Shown: in pieces, positions 14,912 through 19,696 of the stretch
Layout: every line of letters starts with the position of its first letter
Position numbering within the stretch: position 1 is the first letter of the stretch
Assembly: GCA_031411235.1 (NCBI GenBank)
Contig: JANOAR010000246.1
Span: 1-19,696 of the forward strand
DNA length: 19,696 nt
Direction: 5' to 3'
Source of the DNA: JANOAR01 sp031411235
Lineage (GTDB): Bacteria; Verrucomicrobiota; Verrucomicrobiia; Verrucomicrobiales; Verrucomicrobiaceae
Notes under the pieces: generated by a model
The model's database searches: none
What the model was told of the DNA's origin: nothing
Seen by the model: the letters and a program-made list of their open reading frames with translations, nothing else
Translations under genes and position numbers: made by a program

Positions 14912-16332
14912 TTGAGTTCCCCTGCCATCTCCAGCAGCGCATCCATGAGCTTCACGGAAGCCTGGGATTCCAAGTTGTTGGTACCTGGCCACGTCTCGTA
15001 ACCGCCAAGATCAAAGTGCCTCGGGGTGGGCATGTAGCCGTAGTAGCCGTGCGCGAGTTCCACCATGAAGGACTTCGCGAAGGGGCTGCGCTTTTTGAAT
15101 TCCAAGCCTGTCTCTGAAAACGTTTCGCAGGGAGAGGTGCCGATGCAGATGTCGCCGATGCGCAGTGTTTGCACGGGCGCTTTGGTCTGGGGGCTTGCCT
15201 CGGCAAGCCGTTGCACTCGGCCCGCATACGCGAGTGGCAGATCGGCTTTGCCTTGGATACGTGGGGTTGTTGCTTCGGTGTTTTTGGCCCACTGGAGGAG
15301 GTCCGTGTCGATCTTGCGCCAGGCGATGTCGAGTTCGCGGTAGCGAGCATCCAGCGCAGCGCTGGCCTGCCAGCTCACTTTTGCCAAGGCCGCATTCACT
15401 TTGCCTGCCACATCATCGGCAACGAAGCGCATCTGCTCATACGCAGGTTTGTTGGGGCGCGGAGTGCGGAAGTTGATGTTGTTCACGTCGCCACTGGTGC
15501 CATTGGCCAGCATCGCGACAAACGGCGGATCGCTCTCGCTGCCCTGTTGCAGCTTCTTTAATGCCTCGCAGTACATGCCGTAGTAGTCCGCCGAGATGTG
15601 GCCATTGCCGACACCGCCGACATAATGAAGCGAGTAGGCGGCATACACCGAGATGAGCCTACCGGAGGGCTCGCGCAGGGCGATGAAGGAGAGCGTAGGA
15701 TCAATCGGCCCGGCGGGTTCCACGAGGTTGGGATTGCCTGCTCCAGGGTTCATTTTCACTTTGTCGATCTTGCCAAAGGGGTTCGGCGGCATGGTGCCTT
15801 CTTTCAAAAACCACCGGCGATTGAACAGATGCTCGGGAATCTCGACGGTGCCAAAAGCAAGCTCCGCTGGCCGCAGCAAATGATTCGCACGCTGCACACC
15901 ATCAGCGATGCGACGAGCGACAAAGCGCTGGTAGTCGGTCAGTTCCATATCCGAACTGTAACTGCGCGGCGTGCTGCCCAGCGTGCTCGTCGCCGAGTGC
16001 GTGTGCGTGCCAGAGATCAGCACATGGGCAGCGGGGATGCCTGTGGCCTGTTCGATCAACTTGCGGGCCTCGATGGAAACACTGCGATGCAATCCGAGCA
16101 AATCACAGACAACGAGAGCCAGCTTTGTTTTGCCATCATCGAGCACCAGACAGCGAGCGTGCAGTTCATCGTGGATGTGAGTCGAAGGAAAAGGCAGGAA
16201 GCCACCAATGATGTCGGCGCCGATCTCCGAGGTGATGTTGCTCGTCGCGGCACCCGCGAGGAGAGGAGCCTTGGGCGGATCGGCAGCGACAGCACAAACG
16301 GCCATGAGAAGCGAGAGAAGGAGAGTGCGCAT
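14899..16332 (-). CDS. Secreted neutral/alkaline ceramidase-like protein
   Basis: 477 residues from the ATG at 16330-16332, which gives a clean signal peptide (MRTLLLSLLMAVCAVAA, cleavage near 17). A longer in-frame start 90 bp upstream would bury the signal and is rejected. The family pattern of the neutral/non-lysosomal ceramidase N-terminal domain is visible: AGAATSNITSEIGADIIGGF at the start, the metal-binding ISGTHTHSATST (His110 and His112) and ANGTSGDVNNINF in the second half. Known ceramidases hydrolyse the amide of ceramide using zinc. PVC genomes carry many secreted members of this fold whose substrates are unknown, so amide hydrolysis of lipid or sugar substrates is only inferred. 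It lacks the C-terminal Ig-like domain of true ceramidases. The 3' end runs into the large palindrome. It is divergent from the dehydrogenase gene, 166 bp apart. Confidence 0.85.
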   Translation of the reverse strand: MRTLLLSLLMAVCAVAADPPKAPLLAGAATSNITSEIGADIIGGFLPFPSTHIHDELHARCLVLDDGKTKLALVVCDLLGLHRSVSIEARKLIEQATGIPAAHVLISGTHTHSATSTLGSTPRSYSSDMELTDYQRFVARRIADGVQRANHLLRPAELAFGTVEIPEHLFNRRWFLKEGTMPPNPFGKIDKVKMNPGAGNPNLVEPAGPIDPTLSFIALREPSGRLISVYAAYSLHYVGGVGNGHISADYYGMYCEALKKLQQGSESDPPFVAMLANGTSGDVNNINFRTPRPNKPAYEQMRFVADDVAGKVNAALAKVSWQASAALDARYRELDIAWRKIDTDLLQWAKNTEATTPRIQGKADLPLAYAGRVQRLAEASPQTKAPVQTLRIGDICIGTSPCETFSETGLEFKKRSPFAKSFMVELAHGYYGYMPTPRHFDLGGYETWPGTNNLESQASVKLMDALLEMAGELKAKP

Positions 16333-16498
16333 AGGAAGAAAGAGTGAGCACCAGCTACGGACATGTCGCCCTCGGTATCTCGCAGAGATCGAAGAATCAC
16401 AGCCAAGGCTCGGTGCGTTCATCCCTCCCGCCCAAAGTCTGCGCTCGGGTTAATTCCTCGCTAGCATCCTCTGCCGCCCAGCGTATGACCCCGCCCGC

Positions 16499-19400
16499 AT
16501 GAAGCTCCTCGCCCTACTCGCCCTCGCCCCCACGCTGCTGCTTGCCGCGCCCAAGCCGCTCTTCTCCTCCAAGCTCATCGACGAAGCCACGCCCGGCCAC
16601 AGTGTCGCCATCGACGTGAACCTCACCGGCGCGAAAGAACTCTTTCTCGTCGTCACCGACGGCGGCAATGGCTTCGGTGCGGATTGGGCCGACTGGGCCG
16701 AGCCCCGCCTCATCCTTGCCGATGGCAGTGAGAAAAAACTCACCGACATCGAGTGGAAAAATGCTAAGGCGGGCTACAAAGATCCGCGCATCAATGCCAA
16801 CGTCGAAGGCCAAACCCTGCGCTCTAAAGGCCAGGACATCGCCTATGGCATCGGCACCCACGCCAATAGCGTGATCGAATACATCCTGCCCACCGGGGCC
16901 AAGCGTTTCATCGCCCGCGGCGCTCTCGATGAAGGCGGCACCAAACAAGGCGGCGGCACCAGCGTCACTTTCCAGGTCTTCACCGAAAACCCCGGCGAAA
17001 TCAAACCCACCGACGCCAGCAGCCACGAGCCTGCGGACGCCATTGCCACCTTCGAGACCCATCCCGAAGTGGAAGTGCAACTCTTCGCCAGCGAGCCCAT
17101 GATCATGAGCCCATCGAGCATCGACATCGACGCCCGAGGCCGCGTGTGGATGTGCGAAGTCGTCAACTACCGCAGCCACAACGGCGAACGCAAAGAAGGC
17201 GACCGCATCCTCATCGTCGAAGACACCGACCACGATGGCAAAGCCGACAAGAGCACCGTCTTCTACCAAGGCAGCGACGTGAACAGCGCCCACGGCATCT
17301 GCATTCTCGGCAACAAAGCGCTCATCTCCTGCGGCGACGAAGTCTTCTGGCTCATCGACGACAACGGCGACGACAAGTCCGACCGCAAGGAAGTGATGTT
17401 CACCAACATCGGCGGTGCCCAGCACGACCACGGCATCCACGCCTTCCACTTCGGCCCCGATGGCCGCTTGTATTTCAATTTCGGCAACGCCGGCAAGCAG
17501 CTCTGCAACCCCAAGGGCGAACTCATCACCGACATCCACGGCGTGAAATGCACCAACCAAAACAACCGCCCCTATCAGCAAGGCATAGTCTTCCGCTGTG
17601 AGCTGGATGGCAGCAAAGTCGAGATGCTCGCGTGGAACTTCCGCAACAACTGGGAAGTCGCCGTCGATAGCTTCGGCACCATGTGGCAGAGCGACAACGA
17701 CGACGACGGCAACAAAGCCGTGCGCGTCAACTACGTCATGGAGTTCGGCAACTACGGCTACTCCGACGAGAAGACCGGCGCTGGCTGGCAGACCCCGCGC
17801 ATCGGCCTGGAGGCAGAAATCCCACAGCGCCACTGGCATCAAAACGACCCCGGTGTCATCCCCAACGTGCTCATCACTGGCCAAGGCTCGCCCACGGGAA
17901 TGCAAGTCTATGAAGGCGACCTGCTGCCCAGTGTTTTCAAAGGCCAGCCCATCCACTGCGACGCCGGCCCCAATGTCGTGCGCGGCTACATCACCCAGCC
18001 CGACGGCGCAGGCTACAAGGCCGAGATCGTCAACATGATGCAAGGCGTGAAGGACAAGTGGTTCCGCCCCAGTGATGTGTGCGTCGCGCCCGACGGCTCG
18101 CTCATCATCGCCGACTGGTACGACCCCGGCGTGGGCGGGCATGGCATGGGCGATTTGACTCGGGGACGGTTGTTCCGCGCGACCACGAAGGCTGCTCTGA
18201 AGTATGAAGGCAGCTCCCCAAAAGTAGATACCGTTGATGGGGCTGTGGCTGCATTGAAGTCGCCGAATGAAGCGACGCGGTATCTGGCGTGGACAGCATT
18301 GAATGGCTTTGGAGCCAAGGCCGAGCCCGCGCTGAAGGCGTTGTTTGAAGACAAGAAAGCCGAGCCGCAGCATCGGGCGCGGGCGTTGTGGCTGCTCGCT
18401 GCAAACGAGAAGAGTAATTCCGAGCTTCAGCTCGCCAAACCCGCGCAGGCCAAGGCGCAATCTCCTTCAGAGCCAGCCCCGAAAGCCAAGTCCAACGGGC
18501 TAAAGCCCGAGACCACGTCTCCTTCTGCAATTGAACAAACCTCTTTGAAGTCTCAGGGGCCATCCATTCTAATTTCCGGCTCGACAATCTCACCTTCTGC
18601 GCCAGCCACGGTTTGGTCGGCAATTCTCCGCGAAGCACTTGATGGCAGTGATGACAACATCCGTGTAACTGCCATCCGTGCAGCAAGGATGCTCTCGCTC
18701 CAACAAGAGGCCGTATCGATCAGCTTCCCCGATGACTCTATTCTAAAGTCATCTCCAGTCACCCGACGTGAGCTTGCCATTGGCCTCAGATTTCAGTCGC
18801 ACATGCTGGCCTGCACGGATTGGAAACTCATAGCTGCGCTTCGTGATAAGGTAGATCGCTGGGAGCTTGAAGCTTTAGGCATTGGAGCCGAACTGCATTG
18901 GCTTGCTCGCTTCAGTGATGGTGGTGGGATGTGGGGTATGAAAGTTGATGATCAAACCTCACATTCATTAGGAGACATCTTTTGGAGAAGCCGCACGACC
19001 AGCATGCAGGATGCAAATGGCAACGATGTGTTCGCCGCAACCCCGGCAAACATTTCCCAGCTCATTCTCGCCAAGCAGAGCGAGCTGAGCCCTGCTCCGA
19101 TCAGCCTCCTCCGCGCCCTCCAACTCCAACCCGCCGCCAACGATGCCGCCGTTGCCAAGGCCGCGATGGACATCTTCCTCAAAGCCGACAGCGAGACCTC
19201 GCTCGCTGCCACGGCGCTGCTCGACCGCAACGCCATCAACAACGAACCCGCTGCCAAAGCTCGTCTCGATGAATTGCTCAAGCCCGTCATTGGCAAGCCT
19301 GCCTTTGTCGAACTCGTGCAGCGCCTCAGCCTCACCGGCTTCGAGATGGACCTACTCGCCTACATCCTCGCGCACCCCTCCGATGAAGCCGCCACCACCG

Positions 19401-19696
19401 CCGCCAAGCTCATCGCCGCCAATCGCGATGGCACCGCCGCGTTGCTCGCCAAGGCCGAGCCCAAGGACGCCAAAGCCCTCGCCAGCGTGCTCGGCAGAGT
19501 CAGCGACCGCGCCAGCGTCGCCGTGCTCAACACCGCCTTCTGGAGCGTGAAAGACCATGGCACACGCGTCGCCATGATCGACGCCCTGGCGCTCAGCAGC
19601 GAAGGCGGACGCGCCGTGTTGAAGTGGAACAAAGAACACAAGCTACCCGCCGAACTCCAAGCCGGAGCCGCCCTCGCGCTCAGCCGCAGCACCGAC
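16499..19696 (+). CDS. NPCBM / PVC-type membrane-bound dehydrogenase with HEAT-like repeats (partial)
   Basis: 1066 codons, open to the window edge. Signal peptide MKLLALLALAPTLLLAA (1-17). Residues about 20-165 form an NPCBM-type carbohydrate-binding domain (ADWAEPRLILADG, YGIGTHANSVIEYILP, FIARGALDEGG). About 190-560 is the PVC 'putative membrane-bound dehydrogenase' beta-propeller: a calcium-loop-like EDTDHDGKAD (241-250), FHFGPDGRLYFNFGNAG and CVAPDGSLIIADWYDP. A Pro/Ser/Lys-rich linker (about 639-700) separates early from later alpha-helical HEAT-like repeats, which include VDRWELEALGIGAE. Family members usually end in a CxxCH cytochrome domain, which would lie beyond the window. The likely role is periplasmic oxidation of a sugar or glycan-derived substrate, inferred from family and context. 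Codon use and GC shift in the stretch from about 18160 to 19060. Confidence 0.88.
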   Translation, partial: MKLLALLALAPTLLLAAPKPLFSSKLIDEATPGHSVAIDVNLTGAKELFLVVTDGGNGFGADWADWAEPRLILADGSEKKLTDIEWKNAKAGYKDPRINANVEGQTLRSKGQDIAYGIGTHANSVIEYILPTGAKRFIARGALDEGGTKQGGGTSVTFQVFTENPGEIKPTDASSHEPADAIATFETHPEVEVQLFASEPMIMSPSSIDIDARGRVWMCEVVNYRSHNGERKEGDRILIVEDTDHDGKADKSTVFYQGSDVNSAHGICILGNKALISCGDEVFWLIDDNGDDKSDRKEVMFTNIGGAQHDHGIHAFHFGPDGRLYFNFGNAGKQLCNPKGELITDIHGVKCTNQNNRPYQQGIVFRCELDGSKVEMLAWNFRNNWEVAVDSFGTMWQSDNDDDGNKAVRVNYVMEFGNYGYSDEKTGAGWQTPRIGLEAEIPQRHWHQNDPGVIPNVLITGQGSPTGMQVYEGDLLPSVFKGQPIHCDAGPNVVRGYITQPDGAGYKAEIVNMMQGVKDKWFRPSDVCVAPDGSLIIADWYDPGVGGHGMGDLTRGRLFRATTKAALKYEGSSPKVDTVDGAVAALKSPNEATRYLAWTALNGFGAKAEPALKALFEDKKAEPQHRARALWLLAANEKSNSELQLAKPAQAKAQSPSEPAPKAKSNGLKPETTSPSAIEQTSLKSQGPSILISGSTISPSAPATVWSAILREALDGSDDNIRVTAIRAARMLSLQQEAVSISFPDDSILKSSPVTRRELAIGLRFQSHMLACTDWKLIAALRDKVDRWELEALGIGAELHWLARFSDGGGMWGMKVDDQTSHSLGDIFWRSRTTSMQDANGNDVFAATPANISQLILAKQSELSPAPISLLRALQLQPAANDAAVAKAAMDIFLKADSETSLAATALLDRNAINNEPAAKARLDELLKPVIGKPAFVELVQRLSLTGFEMDLLAYILAHPSDEAATTAAKLIAANRDGTAALLAKAEPKDAKALASVLGRVSDRASVAVLNTAFWSVKDHGTRVAMIDALALSSEGGRAVLKWNKEHKLPAELQAGAALALSRSTD
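18421..18434. repeat. Perfect 14-bp palindrome inside the dehydrogenase linker
   Basis: cgagct-tc-agctcg, 6-bp arms with a 2-bp centre, lying in frame within the linker of the dehydrogenase gene (it encodes part of SELQLA). Confidence 0.6.
18496..18509. repeat. Second perfect 14-bp palindrome inside the dehydrogenase linker
   Basis: cgggct-aa-agcccg, the same layout as the palindrome at 18421-18434, 61 bp further on and also in frame (encodes part of NGLKPE). From memory, cgggctaaagcccg-like dyads recur in other PVC genomes. Confidence 0.6.

Noticed and set aside
16514..18460. 648-codon open frame on the minus strand opposite the dehydrogenase gene
   Set aside because: It mirrors a well-supported plus-strand gene with clear domains. 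Its Val/Gly/Ala/Asp/His-rich translation matches no family and is expected opposite GC-rich coding DNA.

Overview
The window looks like chromosomal DNA from the PVC superphylum, most likely a verrucomicrobium related to the Verrucomicrobiaceae. The evidence is the pair of genes encoding a planctomycete-type cytochrome c/DUF1549/DUF1553 protein and a DUF1501 protein, an NPCBM plus membrane-bound-dehydrogenase giant protein, and a secreted ceramidase-like protein. These families are greatly expanded in Verrucomicrobia and Planctomycetes. Base composition is GC-rich by eye, and clear Shine-Dalgarno sites are scarce (rpmA is an exception). The taxonomic call is inference from family content, not from a marker comparison.

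Layout. 1-369 (-): 5' part of an exported TIM-barrel sugar isomerase/epimerase-like gene. 538-1521 (+): exported GH18 chitinase-like enzyme, convergent with a short MGMT-family DNA-repair gene (1540-1872, -). A rho-independent terminator and tRNA-Asp(GUC) follow (1943-2019, -). Next is a tight hpt-moaD pair (2122-2926, -), divergent from pdxH (3027-3686, +). 3871-8469 (+) is the PVC two-gene cassette: a 1027-residue diheme-motif cytochrome/DUF1549/DUF1553 protein, then a Tat-exported DUF1501 protein. Housekeeping genes follow: thrC (8597-9952), rplU and rpmA (10109-10721, with a strong terminator). Then come an exported amidase (10844-12469), a 333-bp non-coding gap with a periodic inverted repeat, a PpiD/SurA-like membrane chaperone (12803-14344) and a small TPR protein (14364-14714). 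A 180-bp imperfect palindrome separates these from a convergent ceramidase-like gene (14899-16332, -). Divergent from it, 16499 to the end of the window (+) is the N-terminal 1066 residues of an NPCBM/PVC-type dehydrogenase with HEAT-like repeats.

How the genes may work together. Many products carry export signals: isomerase, GH18, cytochrome/DUF1549, DUF1501, amidase, ceramidase-like and dehydrogenase. This fits an organism that degrades polymers and glycoconjugates in its periplasm or at its surface, and the PpiD-like factor could assist folding of such exported proteins. Mixed between them are ordinary housekeeping genes: tRNA-Asp, purine salvage, molybdopterin, PLP, threonine, and ribosomal proteins L21 and L27.

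No CRISPR array, phage, transposase or defence island is visible. The least-explained signals are non-coding: the 180-bp palindrome at 14727-14906, the 10-bp-period inverted repeat at 12535-12666 with a third copy at 3784-3800, and short perfect 14-bp palindromes, two of them in frame inside the dehydrogenase gene.
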